Notes: generated by a model from the letters alone, not told the origin. A DNA stretch of 64,000 nucleotides from Streptomyces violascens (GCF_014649955.1 NZ_BMUA01000014.1:62001-126000), one strand, 5' to 3'. Numbered from the stretch's first letter, positions 43,575-51,988 are shown. Numbers and translations: made by a program.

Positions 43575-44426
43575 TCAGTCGGAGATGAGGCCCTCGCGGA
43601 GCTGGGCCAGGGTGCGGGTGAGCAGGCGTGAGACGTGCATCTGGGAGATGCCGACCTCCTCGCCGATCTGCGACTGCGTCATGTTCGCGAAGAAGCGGAG
43701 CATGATGATCTGCCGTTCCCTGGGCGGGAGTTTGGCGAGCAGCGGCTTCAGCGACTCGCGGTACTCGACGCCTTCGAGCGCCGTGTCCTCGTAGCCGAGC
43801 CGGTCCGCGAGCGAGCCCTCGCCGCCGTCGTCCTCGGTGGCGGGCGAGTCGAGCGAGGAGGCGGTGTAGGCGTTGCCGACCGCGAGCCCGTCGACCACGT
43901 CCTCCTCGGACACGCCGAGAACGGCGGCCAGTTCGGGGACGGTCGGCGAGCGGTCGAGCTTCTGGGCGAGCTCGTCGCTGGCCTTGGTGAGGGCGAGCCG
44001 CAGTTCCTGGAGGCGGCGCGGCACCCGTACCGACCACGAGGTGTCGCGGAAGAACCGCTTGATCTCACCGACGACGGTGGGCATCGCGAACGTCGGGAAT
44101 TCCACGCCGCGTTCGCAGTCGAAACGGTCGATCGCCTTGATCAGGCCGATCGTGCCGACCTGGACGATGTCCTCCATCGGCTCGTTGCGGCTGCGGAAAC
44201 GAGCCGCCGCGTACCGCACGAGCGGCAGGTTGAGCTCGATGAGTGTGTCGCGCACATACGTACGCTCCGGGCTGTCGGTGTCCAGCGTGGCGAGGCGCAG
44301 GAACAGGGAGCGGGACAGCGTGCGGGTGTCGATGGCTGCGGTGTTTGCGGCGTGTCGGCGCACGGTCGGTGCGGGTGCGCTCTTGGTGAGCGTGAGCACC
44401 TTCGAGCTGCCCTGTTCTGCGGACAT
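43575..44426 (-). CDS. sigN: SigB/SigF-type sigma factor, probable SigN
   Basis: The 283-residue group 3 sigma factor has region 2 (NLPLVRYAAARFRSRNEPMEDIVQVGTIGLIKAIDRFD), region 3 (TVPELAAVLGVSEEDVVDGL) and region 4 (LPPRERQIIMLRFFANMTQSQIGEEVGISQMHVSRLL). Immediately upstream lies the SigF-like gene. From memory, the adjacent pair in S. coelicolor is SCO4034 (sigN) and SCO4035 (sigF); the symbol rests on this order. The start at 44426 is preceded by AAGGGGG. No anti-sigma gene is adjacent. A direct repeat at 44537-44575 lies in its promoter region. Confidence 0.85.
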   Translation of the reverse strand: MSAEQGSSKVLTLTKSAPAPTVRRHAANTAAIDTRTLSRSLFLRLATLDTDSPERTYVRDTLIELNLPLVRYAAARFRSRNEPMEDIVQVGTIGLIKAIDRFDCERGVEFPTFAMPTVVGEIKRFFRDTSWSVRVPRRLQELRLALTKASDELAQKLDRSPTVPELAAVLGVSEEDVVDGLAVGNAYTASSLDSPATEDDGGEGSLADRLGYEDTALEGVEYRESLKPLLAKLPPRERQIIMLRFFANMTQSQIGEEVGISQMHVSRLLTRTLAQLREGLISD

Positions 44427-44536
44427 GCCACCCCCTTGAGGTCGCGGACGGTCGCGTTGGGCCACGACCATCGGAGGAAGCAGCCTCCACCTGAATACCG
44501 GAGGCGGGGCTGCGGCAAACGCGGTTTCCGCAGAAT

Positions 44537-44575
44537 GTCACATGTCGGCAACACGCTGTAGTGACATGTCGACAA
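44537..44575 (-). promoter_or_regulatory. Direct repeat GTSACATGTCGRCAA upstream of sigN
   Basis: Two 15-mers (44537-44551 and 44561-44575) share 13 of 15 bases with a 24-bp period. The core ACATGTC also occurs upstream of sigF at ~45610. It is possibly a binding site for a developmental regulator; this is inferred. Confidence 0.45.
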
Positions 44576-44672
44576 GATGGGCCGGAGTACGTGCAGGAAA
44601 CAGGGGGTGTGGGGTTTTTCGGTCAGAAATTTTTTACCGGCCCGAGACGGGAACCCGGCTCACTCGAACCGG

Positions 44673-45554
44673 TTATGCCTCGATTCGATTTGCGGATCGA
44701 AGTCGGGCGAAGCTCCTGGCGAGGAGCCTTGACACATGCATCTGCGACACTCCCAATTCCTGACTGATCTGGGACTGCGTCAGATTGCTGTAATAGCGGA
44801 GCATCAGGATCCGCTGTTCGCGTTCGGGCAGTTGTACGAGAAGGTGGCGGACCAGATCGCGGTGTTCGACACCGGCGAGCGCGGGGTCCTCGTAACCGAG
44901 CCGGTCGAGCAGACCGGGCAGCCCGTCGCCCTCCTGGGCGGCCTCCAGCGAGGTCGCGTGGTACGAGCGGCCCGCCTCGATGCAGGCGAGCACCTCGTCC
45001 TCGCCGATCCTGAGCCGCTCGGCGATCTCGGCGGTGGTGGGGGAGCGTCCGTGCAGGGTCGTGAGGTCCTCGGTGGCGCCGTTCACCTGCACCCAGAGCT
45101 CGTGCAGGCGGCGCGGGACGTGCACGGTGCGGACGTTGTCGCGGAAATACCGCTTGATCTCGCCGACGACGGTGGGCATCGCGAAGGTCGGGAACTGGAC
45201 GCCGCGGTCCGGGTCGAACCGGTCGATCGCGTTGATCAGTCCGATCGTGCCGACCTGGACGACGTCCTCCATGGGCTCGTTGCGGGAGCGGAAGCGGGAG
45301 GCCGCGTACCGAACCAGCGGCAGATTGGCCTCGATCAGCGCCCCGCGCACCCGGCTGTGCTCCTCGGTGCCCGGCGTGAGCTCCTTGAGCTGGCCGAAAA
45401 GCACCTGGGTGAGGGCGCGGGTGTCGGCGCCCCTGGTGGACGTTCTGGCAGGGCCCCTGGGGCCCTCCGAGGAGTCCTGGGCGGGCACTTCGGGGGCGTC
45501 CTGGGGCTCGTTCTGGGGCGGCACTTGAGGCGTAGTACTGGCCGGCACGGTCAC
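44673..45554 (-). CDS. sigF: Sporulation sigma factor SigF
   Basis: The 293-residue SigB-family sigma factor has an N-terminal Pro/Glu-rich extension (~1-45) and complete regions 2-4 (NEPMEDVVQVGTIGLINAID, MPTVVGEIKRYFRDNVRT, LPEREQRILMLRYYSNLTQS, LARSFARLRSANRIEA). In S. coelicolor, SigF acts late in spore maturation and its adjacency to sigN matches this layout. The stop codon lies ~250 bp before the sigN start, so the two genes have separate promoters. Confidence 0.88.
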   Translation of the reverse strand: MTVPASTTPQVPPQNEPQDAPEVPAQDSSEGPRGPARTSTRGADTRALTQVLFGQLKELTPGTEEHSRVRGALIEANLPLVRYAASRFRSRNEPMEDVVQVGTIGLINAIDRFDPDRGVQFPTFAMPTVVGEIKRYFRDNVRTVHVPRRLHELWVQVNGATEDLTTLHGRSPTTAEIAERLRIGEDEVLACIEAGRSYHATSLEAAQEGDGLPGLLDRLGYEDPALAGVEHRDLVRHLLVQLPEREQRILMLRYYSNLTQSQISQELGVSQMHVSRLLARSFARLRSANRIEA

Positions 45555-45703
45555 GCCACCCCTTAGTCCTCGGTCAACTCATCCGTCAAAAGCGGTCATA
45601 GCATCACAAGACATGTCCACTGTGTGCAAGCACCGTATAACCACGTGTTGAGGGCAAGTTGGGGCAGATGGCCCCCGCCTGAGGGTGACGCGAGCACGAA
45701 GAA

Positions 45704-45728
45704 GCCCCGCACCTCTCAGGCGCGGGGC
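45704..45728. terminator. Short hairpin between Dabb gene and sigF
   Basis: GCCCCGC (45704-45710) pairs with GCGGGGC (45722-45728). It follows the Dabb stop codon on the minus strand and probably shields sigF from read-through. Confidence 0.6.
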
Positions 45729-45768
45729 CGGGCTGCGTACCGGACCCGTCAGAGGACGGGGTGCCCGC

Positions 45769-46062
45769 TCAGAACGGGTAGTCGGCGATCACCCAGGTGG
45801 CGAACTCGCGCCACTGGCCGGCCGCGGCCTGGTGGGCGGGGTGCTCGAGGTACCGCTTCAGCGCGTCCGCGTCCGCCACGGCGCAGTTGATGGCGAAGTC
45901 GTACGCGATCGGCCGGTCGGTGATGTTCCAGGCGCACTCCCAGAACTCGATCTCGGGCACGATCCCGTCGAGCTCCTGGAAGGCCTTCACGCCGGCGACC
46001 ACACGCTCGTCGTCGCGCTCGACGCCCTCGTTGAGCTTGAACAGGACCAGGTGGCGGATCAT
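45769..46062 (-). CDS. Dabb (stress-responsive A/B barrel) domain protein
   Basis: The 97-residue single Dabb domain begins MIRHLVLFKLNEGV and has the VPEIEFWECAWNI strand and YLEHPAHQAAA segment typical of the dimeric alpha+beta barrel. It is small and cytosolic; members may bind small molecules. It lies between sigF and a tiny membrane protein, all on the minus strand, matching the S. coelicolor order near sigF as I remember it. Confidence 0.9.
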   Translation of the reverse strand: MIRHLVLFKLNEGVERDDERVVAGVKAFQELDGIVPEIEFWECAWNITDRPIAYDFAINCAVADADALKRYLEHPAHQAAAGQWREFATWVIADYPF

Positions 46063-46105
46063 GAGTTCTCCTACGGCTGCGTCTGTAGCGACAGGTTGGA
46101 CGGGC

Positions 46106-46267
46106 TCAACGGACCAGGTTGGTCATGAACTCTCCGACGCCCTTGGCCGCGCTGGATATGCCCTCGAACCCGGTCTGGACCATCCCTGCGGCCTGCACCG
46201 GCGACGTGATGATCGTGTACAGCACGAACACCACGGCGATATAGAGCAGGACCTTCTTGACGTCCAC
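46106..46267 (-). CDS. Small 53-aa membrane protein
   Basis: Starting at GTG 46267 with a GGGGAGGGG site upstream, this short frame encodes MDVKKVLLYIAVVFVLYTII and then TSPVQAAGMVQTGFEGI, SSAAKGVGEFMTNLVR. One N-terminal membrane helix is followed by a short amphipathic tail. Coding bias and a tidy ribosome site support a real gene. No function is known. Confidence 0.72.
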   Translation of the reverse strand: MDVKKVLLYIAVVFVLYTIITSPVQAAGMVQTGFEGISSAAKGVGEFMTNLVR

Positions 46268-46589
46268 TGTGCCTTGCCCCTCCCCGGCGACGGCGTACCC
46301 CTGTTCGGTCGGGTGAGTCTAACCGCCACCTGGCCGGTACTCACCCGGCCTTTAAGGACCAAGGGCCTGGTGATCGGGGCCCTTTGCCCGACGGTAAGGA
46401 CGTGACGGGAGAGCAGGATGGTTCTTGAGCCCGCCCCATCTGGCAGGAATGCGGCGGGCGAGGAACAGGACCTCACTGCGGGGTCCGCGCCGCGCGCTTC
46501 CCCCTGACTGCGGCGCAGGACTTGCAGGTTCTGTTCTCGTCGGGGGGAGCGGCTTGTCCCCCCGATGCCGCTTCCCCCGTCCCAACGTC
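46268..46589. other. Gene-free region
   Basis: No gene is seen between the small membrane protein and the paired terminators. It should include the promoter for the leftward 53-aa gene near its left end. Confidence 0.5.
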
Positions 46590-46622
46590 GAAGCCCCGGT
46601 CACTTCCCCCGACCGGGGCTTC
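46590..46622. terminator. Hairpin terminator
   Basis: GAAGCCCCGGTC (46590-46601) pairs with GACCGGGGCTTC (46611-46622), with short T/A runs on both sides. Bidirectional form. Confidence 0.75.
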
Positions 46623-46670
46623 TTCGCGTCCGTATGCCGGGGGGGCGGGGGCGCGGGACCGGGCACGCAA

Positions 46671-46699
46671 GAAGGGCCCCGACACTGTCGGGGCCCTTC
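46671..46699 (-). terminator. Terminator of tRNA-Ser(CGA)
   Basis: A perfect 13-bp stem (46671-46683 with 46687-46699) with a 3-nt loop, immediately downstream of the minus-strand tRNA. Confidence 0.88.
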
Positions 46700-46704
46700 A
46701 GAAG

Positions 46705-46789
46705 CGGTAGCGGAGGGATTTGAACCCTCGGTGAGTTTCCCCACACTCGCTTTCGAGGCGAGCTCCTTCGGCCGCTCGGACACGCTACC
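46705..46789 (-). tRNA. tRNA-Ser(CGA)
   Basis: Minus strand: acceptor GGTAGCG pairs with CGCTACC. The loop CTCGAAA gives anticodon CGA (complement of 46753-46755). Long variable arm, T loop TTCAAAT, discriminator G. CCA is not encoded. Confidence 0.97.
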
Positions 46790-46847
46790 GAGAGAGAGCT
46801 TAGCCCAAGGTGGGCCGTGGTTTGAAATCGGTTCTGCGAGACCTGGG

Positions 46848-47321
46848 TCACCGCTGCCGGAAGAAGGCCGTCAGCTGCGCCGAGCACTCCTCCTCGAGGA
46901 CGCCCGCGATCACCTCGGGACGGTGGTTGAGGCGCTGGTCGCGTATGAGGTCCCACAGCGAACCGGCCGCGCCCGCCTTCTCGTCGCGGGCCCCGTAGAC
47001 GACCCTCTCGATCCGGGACTGCACGATGGCGCCCGCGCACATCACGCACGGCTCCAGGGTGACGACGAGCGTGCAGCCGGTCAGCCGCCACTCGCCGGTC
47101 TTCTGCGCCGCGCGCCGGATCGCGAGGACCTCCGCGTGCGCGGTCGGATCGCCGGTCGCCTCGCGCTCGTTGTGCCCGGCCGCGAGAAAGGCGCCGTCCG
47201 GGGCGAGCAGGACCGCGCCGACCGGCACATCGCCGGCCGACTCGGCCTGCGCGGCCCCGGCCAGGGCGGAGCGCATCGGCTCCGCCCACCGTTCGCGTAC
47301 GGGATCGTGCGGGCGGAGCAC
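46848..47321 (-). CDS. tadA: tRNA-specific adenosine deaminase TadA
   Basis: The 157-residue zinc-dependent deaminase converts A34 to inosine in tRNA-Arg(ACG); that tRNA is encoded at 23926. Catalytic motifs are HAEVLAI (zinc His and proton-shuttle Glu) and EPCVMCAGA (zinc Cys pair). It starts at GTG 47321, sharing one base with the TAG stop of the upstream partner gene (TAGTG). The N-terminus could begin at the internal Met before RSALAGAA. Confidence 0.94.
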   Translation of the reverse strand: MLRPHDPVRERWAEPMRSALAGAAQAESAGDVPVGAVLLAPDGAFLAAGHNEREATGDPTAHAEVLAIRRAAQKTGEWRLTGCTLVVTLEPCVMCAGAIVQSRIERVVYGARDEKAGAAGSLWDLIRDQRLNHRPEVIAGVLEEECSAQLTAFFRQR

Positions 47322-47869
47322 TAGCGGACGGCCTCCAGGACCTCGGCCGCGCCCAGCGCGTCCGCGATCGTCACGAGGGCGTCGCCGTCGAGTGCCAGGA
47401 GGCGGCGCTCGCTCACCCCGAGGTCGGCGAGGATCGCGCTTTCGCCGAGCGGCCCGGCCGGTGCGGCGCCGTCCGACGGGTCGTCGCCGTCCGCCTCGTC
47501 CGCGGCCCCGGACGCGTCGTCCTCGTAGCCGTCCTCCGTGCCGTCGAGGTCAAGGGTGTCCAGCTCGTCCTCCTCGTCGTCCTGGTCGTGGCCGAGCAGT
47601 TCGTCGGTGAGCATGGCCCCGTACGAGGAGCGGGCGGCGACGGCGGCGTTCGAGACGAAGACGCGCGGGTCCTCCTCGCCGTCGACGCGGACGACGCCGA
47701 ACCAGGCGTCCTCCTGCTCGATGAAGACGAGCACCGTGTCGTCGGCCCCGTCGGCTGCTGCTTCCCGGGCCAGGTCGGCCAGATCGGACAGCGTCTCCAC
47801 ATCGTCGAGCTCTGTGTCGCTCGCTTCCCACCCGTCTTCGGTGCGCGCGAGCAGTGCGGCGAAGTACAC
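47321..47869 (-). CDS. tRNA adenosine deaminase-associated protein
   Basis: The ~182-residue acidic protein is typical of the gene upstream of tadA in actinobacteria (YFAALLARTEDGWEA, DDVETLSDLADLAREAA, VFIEQEDAWFGVVRVDG). A long Asp/Glu-rich stretch (~105-150) precedes a short C-terminal domain (LGVSERRLLALDGDALVTIADALGAAEVLE). I favour GTG 47869, which has GGGAGAG just upstream; ATG 47890 is possible. Its biochemical role is unknown; the one-base overlap couples it to tadA. Confidence 0.85.
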   Translation of the reverse strand: MYFAALLARTEDGWEASDTELDDVETLSDLADLAREAAADGADDTVLVFIEQEDAWFGVVRVDGEEDPRVFVSNAAVAARSSYGAMLTDELLGHDQDDEEDELDTLDLDGTEDGYEDDASGAADEADGDDPSDGAAPAGPLGESAILADLGVSERRLLALDGDALVTIADALGAAEVLEAVR

Positions 47870-48018
47870 CGTGACTCTCCCACTGGTCATAGGCGTGCCG
47901 GTTGGGGGTCCCCCCGGCTGTGGCTTCATTCGGAATCGTGGCAGAAAACACCGCGGTTGCGAGAGTTCTTCCGCGGTTGCGTTTTTCCGGTCGTCGCGAA
48001 CGCGGGGTTCGACCCCTC

Positions 48019-48120
48019 GTGATCACGGGGTCTGACGCACCGTGATCACGAGGCGCGACGCGCCGGGATCACGGCCTGCGGGCCGCCACGGCCAAGGGGT
48101 CCCGATCGCCGCGATCACGG
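48019..48120. repeat. Cluster of GATCACG palindromic motifs
   Basis: CGTGATCACG occurs exactly at 48019-48028 and 48041-48050 (22 bp apart). Related GGGATCACGG and GCGATCACGG lie at 48065 and 48111. The cluster lies in the gap between two minus-strand genes. Confidence 0.6.
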
Positions 48121-48142
48121 GCCCGGGGCGCCGTTTCGGGCG

Positions 48143-48322
48143 TCACCAGCGGAAGGTCCGCATGCGCATGGCCTGGCGCATCCGGGCGGCGCGGGCGCGC
48201 CGGGGCTGGACCCGGTCGCGCAGCGCTTTCGCCTCGTGCAGTTCGCGCAGGAACTGGGCGCGCCGCCGCCGGCGATCCGCGTCGCTCTCCGGTTGCCGCT
48301 CGTCGTCGTGCTCGTCCGGCAT
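48143..48322 (-). CDS. Small basic Arg-rich protein
   Basis: The 59-residue product begins MPDEHDDERQPESDADRRRR, continues with a helical REL/HEAKALRDR region and ends RMRQAMRMRTFRW. It has a strongly acidic N-terminus and basic C-terminus. I recall near-identical short proteins in other Streptomyces, which supports a real gene. It is possibly nucleic-acid or ribosome binding. No clear Shine-Dalgarno is present. Confidence 0.65.
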   Translation of the reverse strand: MPDEHDDERQPESDADRRRRRAQFLRELHEAKALRDRVQPRRARAARMRQAMRMRTFRW

Positions 48323-48446
48323 TGGCTCACACCGCCCCGGGGTCGTTTCCTGCCTCCCACCTTCCCCCCGTTCGGGTGCTTGACGCCAGCGCCGAAGAGC
48401 AGCAGGTGGGACGCGGGGCCGCTGTGCCCCGGTTACTGTGGACGTC

Positions 48447-49082
48447 ATGCGGATCCATGTTGTCGACCACCCTCTCGTGGCGCACAAGCTCACCACGCTG
48501 CGCGACAAGCGCACCGACTCCCCGACCTTCCGGCGGCTCGCCGACGAGCTGGTCACCCTGCTCGCCTACGAAGCCACCCGGGACGTGCGCACCGAGCAGG
48601 TGGACATCGAGACCCCGGTGACGCCGACGACGGGCGTGAAGCTCTCGTACCCGCGTCCCCTGGTGGTCCCGATCCTGCGGGCCGGCCTCGGCATGCTCGA
48701 CGGCATGGTGCGCCTGCTGCCGACCGCCGAGGTGGGCTTCCTCGGCATGATCCGCAACGAGGAGACCCTGGAGGCCTCCACGTACGCGACCCGCATGCCC
48801 GAGGACCTCTCGGGCCGCCAGGTGTACGTCCTGGACCCGATGCTGGCGACCGGCGGCACGCTGGTGGCGGCCATCCGTGAACTGATCAAGCGGGGCGCCG
48901 ACGACGTCACCGCCGTGGTGCTGCTCGCCGCCCCCGAGGGCGTCGAGGTCATGGAGCGCGAGCTGGCGGGCACGCCGGTGACCGTGGTGACCGCCTCGGT
49001 CGACGAGCGCCTGAACGAGCACGGCTACATCGTGCCGGGCCTGGGCGACGCGGGCGACCGCATGTACGGGACCGCCGACTAG
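48447..49082 (+). CDS. upp: Uracil phosphoribosyltransferase
   Basis: The 211-residue enzyme makes UMP from uracil and PRPP. Family motifs: MRIHVVDHPLVAHKLT, PRPLVVPILRAGLGMLDGM, VYVLDPMLATGGTLVAAI (PRPP loop) and GYIVPGLGDAGDRMYGT. I choose ATG 48447, the family start; a TACTGT hexamer at 48434-48439 sits where a -10 box would give a near-leaderless message. Pyrimidine salvage; no operon partners. Confidence 0.96.
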   Translation: MRIHVVDHPLVAHKLTTLRDKRTDSPTFRRLADELVTLLAYEATRDVRTEQVDIETPVTPTTGVKLSYPRPLVVPILRAGLGMLDGMVRLLPTAEVGFLGMIRNEETLEASTYATRMPEDLSGRQVYVLDPMLATGGTLVAAIRELIKRGADDVTAVVLLAAPEGVEVMERELAGTPVTVVTASVDERLNEHGYIVPGLGDAGDRMYGTAD

Positions 49083-49110
49083 GTCCCTCCCAAGGGCCCT
49101 TGCAGGGTTC

Positions 49111-49734
49111 TCAGCACTTCCCCGAGGGCGCGGGTGCGGGCTTGGCCAGGGCGGCCAGGGCCGTGTCCGCGTCCTTCGGCGTGTTCAGGTCGGCAAACGT
49201 CGTCCCCAGAATCAGATCGACGTCCGGCGTGTCGCGCGTGTCGGTCTTCTGCGCGGCGCCCTTGAGCTGGGTGCCGAGTACGGAGAAGGGGCCGCGGGTG
49301 GCCGCGGGGGCGCCGAGCAGTATTCCGTTGCCCGGGACCTTCTTGTCGTACTCCCCGGGCGCGTTGCCGACCTTGCCGATCGCGAAGCCGCGCTTCTTCA
49401 GCTCGTCGGCGACCGTCTTGGCCAGGCCCGCGCGCGGGGTCGCGTTGTAGACGTTGACGGTGATCTGAGCGGGCTTCGGCAGCGCCTGGGGGGCGCCCGA
49501 GGTGCCGGGCGACGGGCAGTCCTTCTTGTGGTCAGCGGCAGCATGCGACTTCCCGCCGCCACCGAACACGTCGATGAGCTGGAGCGTTCCCCAGCCGATC
49601 AGGCCGAGGGCCACGATCGCGCCCACCAGCGCGAGGATCAGCCGGCCGCGCTTTCGGGGACGTCGCATCCGCGGGTAAGCGTCACCCTTGATGCGGTACT
49701 TTCCGCCCATGCCGGGGGGAGTGAGCATGCTCAT
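49111..49734 (-). CDS. LytR_C-domain membrane protein
   Basis: The 207-residue product has a cytosolic basic N-terminus, one membrane segment (LILALVGAIVALGLIGWGTLQLI) and an extracellular LytR/CpsA/Psr C-terminal domain (ITVNVYNATPRAGLAKTVADELKKRGFAIG). It lacks the LCP catalytic domain. Cell-envelope localisation is likely. It is convergent with upp, with 28 bp between the stop codons. Confidence 0.88.
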   Translation of the reverse strand: MSMLTPPGMGGKYRIKGDAYPRMRRPRKRGRLILALVGAIVALGLIGWGTLQLIDVFGGGGKSHAAADHKKDCPSPGTSGAPQALPKPAQITVNVYNATPRAGLAKTVADELKKRGFAIGKVGNAPGEYDKKVPGNGILLGAPAATRGPFSVLGTQLKGAAQKTDTRDTPDVDLILGTTFADLNTPKDADTALAALAKPAPAPSGKC

Positions 49735-49847
49735 AGGCGCAGGGTAGTGCCGACCCGTGATGATGCCTACTAAATGATCAACGGTTGACGCGCGTGTGCG
49801 CCCGTATGCGCCTCAAAGGGTCCGAAAGGCTCACCCGGCTGTCGGAC

Positions 49848-50144
49848 TCAGTCCATTTCGAGTACGCGGGCGTGCAGAACCTGGCGCTGCTGGAGCGCCG
49901 CCCGAACCGCCCGGTGAAGCCCGTCCTCCAGGTAGAGGTCGCCCTGCCACTTCACGACGTGCGCGAAGAGGTCGCCGTAGAACGTGGAGTCCTCCGCGAG
50001 GAGGGTCTCCAGGTCGAGCTGCCCCTTGGTGGTCACGAGCTGATCGAGCCGGACCGGGCGCGGCGCGACGTCCGCCCACTGCCGGGTGCTTTCCCGGCCG
50101 TGGTCGGGGTAGGGCCGCCCGCTTCCGATGCGCTTGAAGATCAC
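49848..50144 (-). CDS. Conserved small protein with ParB-like DGLHR motif
   Basis: The 98-residue conserved actinobacterial protein (MIFKRIGSGRPYPDHGREST, PRPVRLDQLVTTKGQLDL) has the segment DLYLEDGLHRAVRAALQQR. The DGLHR signature and the short length recall the active-site motif of ParB/sulfiredoxin-like folds, but homology is only suggested. It is divergent from the HerA-like ATPase gene. Confidence 0.75.
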   Translation of the reverse strand: MIFKRIGSGRPYPDHGRESTRQWADVAPRPVRLDQLVTTKGQLDLETLLAEDSTFYGDLFAHVVKWQGDLYLEDGLHRAVRAALQQRQVLHARVLEMD

Positions 50145-50249
50145 ACGGAAAGCCTACCGGGCCAGCGGCTCCGGGCGCAGCCATGGAGCGCGAGTGCAAT
50201 CCTGGGCAAGACCTGGCAAATCAGATGCAACCCGACGCGGGGGGCCGTC

Positions 50250-51935
50250 ATGACCGACAGCGACCGGACGGCGGCCGCGCCCGAGCCCGTGGGCGCCGAC
50301 GGGCCGGATGAAACCGGAGCGCGGGATCGGAACCCGGCGCCCGCCGACTCGTCCGCGCCCCCTCAGGACTCCCTCTCGGTGCCGCCGGCCCCGGCCTCGT
50401 TGCCGCAGCCCGCCGCCGACATCGCCGCCGGATACGCCTTCAGCGGCCCCGCAATGGAGCTGGGCGCGTTGCTCTGGGACGGCCAGTGCCTCCCGGACGC
50501 GCCGATCCGCATCCCCCTCTCCATGCTCAACCGGCACGGCCTGGTCGCCGGGGCCACCGGCACCGGCAAGACCAAGACCCTCCAGCTCATCGCCGAGCAG
50601 CTCTCCGCCAACGGCGTGCCCGTCTTCCTCGCCGACGTGAAGGGTGACGTATCGGGCATCTCGGCCCCCGGCAAGCCCGGCGACAAGGTGGCCGAACGGT
50701 CCGCGCAGGTCGGCCAGGACTGGGAGGCGGCCGGCTTCCCCTGCGAGTTCTACGGCCTCGGCGGCATCGGCCCCGGCATCCCGCTGCGCGCGACGGTCAC
50801 GAGCTTCGGCCCGGTTCTCCTGTCGAAAGTGCTGCAGCTCAATCAGACCCAGGAGCAGTCGCTGGGCCTGATCTTTCATTACGCGGACAGCAAGGGCCTG
50901 GAGCTGTACGACCTGAAAGACCTGAAGGCGGTGGCCGGCTTCCTGGTCTCGGACACGGGAAAGGCGGAACTGAAAGGAATCGGCGGCCTGTCATCCGCCA
51001 CCACCGGGGTGATCCTCCGTTCGATCACGGCGTTCGAGCAGCAGGGGGCGGAATCGTTCTTCGGAGAGCCGGAATTCGACACGAGCGAGCTGCTGCGGTC
51101 GGCCCCGGACGGGAGGGGCCTGGTATCGGTACTGGAGCTGCCGGCCGTCCAGGACAAACCCCAGCTCTTCTCCACGTTCCTGATGTGGCTGCTCGCCGAC
51201 CTCTTCCAGAAGCTGCCCGAGGTCGGGGACGTGGACCGGCCCAAGCTCGTCTTCTTCTTCGACGAGGCGCATCTGCTCTTCAGCGGCGCGTCGAAGGCGT
51301 TCCTGGAGTCGATCACGCAGACGGTACGGCTGATCCGCTCCAAGGGGGTGGGCATCTTCTTCGTGACCCAGACCCCCAAAGACGTCCCCGGCGACGTCCT
51401 CGCCCAGCTCGGCAACCGCATCCAGCACGCGCTGAGGGCCTTCACGCCGGACGACGCGAAGGCCCTGAAGGCGACGGTGCGGACCTTTCCGAACTCTCCG
51501 TACGACCTGGAGGACCTCCTGACCGGGCTCGGCACGGGCGAGGCGGTCGTCACCGTACTGAGCGAGAACGGCGCGCCGACCCCGGTCGCGGCGACGCGCC
51601 TGAGGGCCCCGCAGTCCTTGATGGCCCCCCTTGATGCGGCCGCTCTGGAGGCGGCCGTCAACTCCTCCCTCCTGTACGCCCGTTACGCGGAACCGGTGGA
51701 CCGGGAATCGGCCTTCGAGAAGCTCTCGGAGGCGGAACGGGCGAGGGAGGCGGCATCGGTGGAGGCCGCACTGGACGCCCCGTCCGCAAAGGGTTCGGCG
51801 CGCCCCGGGAAGCGCGATGCGTCGCTGGCGGAGCAGGTGGTGGGGAGCGGGATCTTTCGCTCGCTCGCGAGGTCGGTGGGGACGCAGCTGGGCCGGGAGA
51901 TTTCGCGGTCGCTCTTCGGGACACGGCGGAGGTAG
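50250..51935 (+). CDS. HerA-like (DUF853) ATPase
   Basis: The 561-residue P-loop ATPase has Walker A GATGTGKTKTLQ, Walker B KLVFFFDEAHLLF, a sensor region (IFFVTQTPKDVPGDVLAQLG) and the DUF853 core. A Pro/Ala-rich N-terminal ~60 residues precede the domain. HerA relatives translocate double-stranded DNA; no NurA nuclease is encoded here, so the function is unclear. ATG 50250 is the first in frame with family similarity. The C-terminal ~70 residues are charged and end in GTQLGREISRSLFGTRRR. Confidence 0.92.
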   Translation: MTDSDRTAAAPEPVGADGPDETGARDRNPAPADSSAPPQDSLSVPPAPASLPQPAADIAAGYAFSGPAMELGALLWDGQCLPDAPIRIPLSMLNRHGLVAGATGTGKTKTLQLIAEQLSANGVPVFLADVKGDVSGISAPGKPGDKVAERSAQVGQDWEAAGFPCEFYGLGGIGPGIPLRATVTSFGPVLLSKVLQLNQTQEQSLGLIFHYADSKGLELYDLKDLKAVAGFLVSDTGKAELKGIGGLSSATTGVILRSITAFEQQGAESFFGEPEFDTSELLRSAPDGRGLVSVLELPAVQDKPQLFSTFLMWLLADLFQKLPEVGDVDRPKLVFFFDEAHLLFSGASKAFLESITQTVRLIRSKGVGIFFVTQTPKDVPGDVLAQLGNRIQHALRAFTPDDAKALKATVRTFPNSPYDLEDLLTGLGTGEAVVTVLSENGAPTPVAATRLRAPQSLMAPLDAAALEAAVNSSLLYARYAEPVDRESAFEKLSEAERAREAASVEAALDAPSAKGSARPGKRDASLAEQVVGSGIFRSLARSVGTQLGREISRSLFGTRRR

Positions 51936-51988
51936 GGGGGATGGAGGGGAGCGGGTTCTGCGGAGACAGCCCCCCGCCCCTGCCCCGC

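Noticed and set aside
47904..47915. Additional GGGGGTCCCCCC palindrome near the tadA partner gene
   Set aside because: Only half of the repeat is present; the TTGGGGGAG partner is missing, so I do not count it as a family member.
49785..50249. N-terminal extension of the HerA-like ATPase to 49785
   Set aside because: It would overlap the conserved divergent 98-residue gene and has no family similarity; ATG 50250 fits better.
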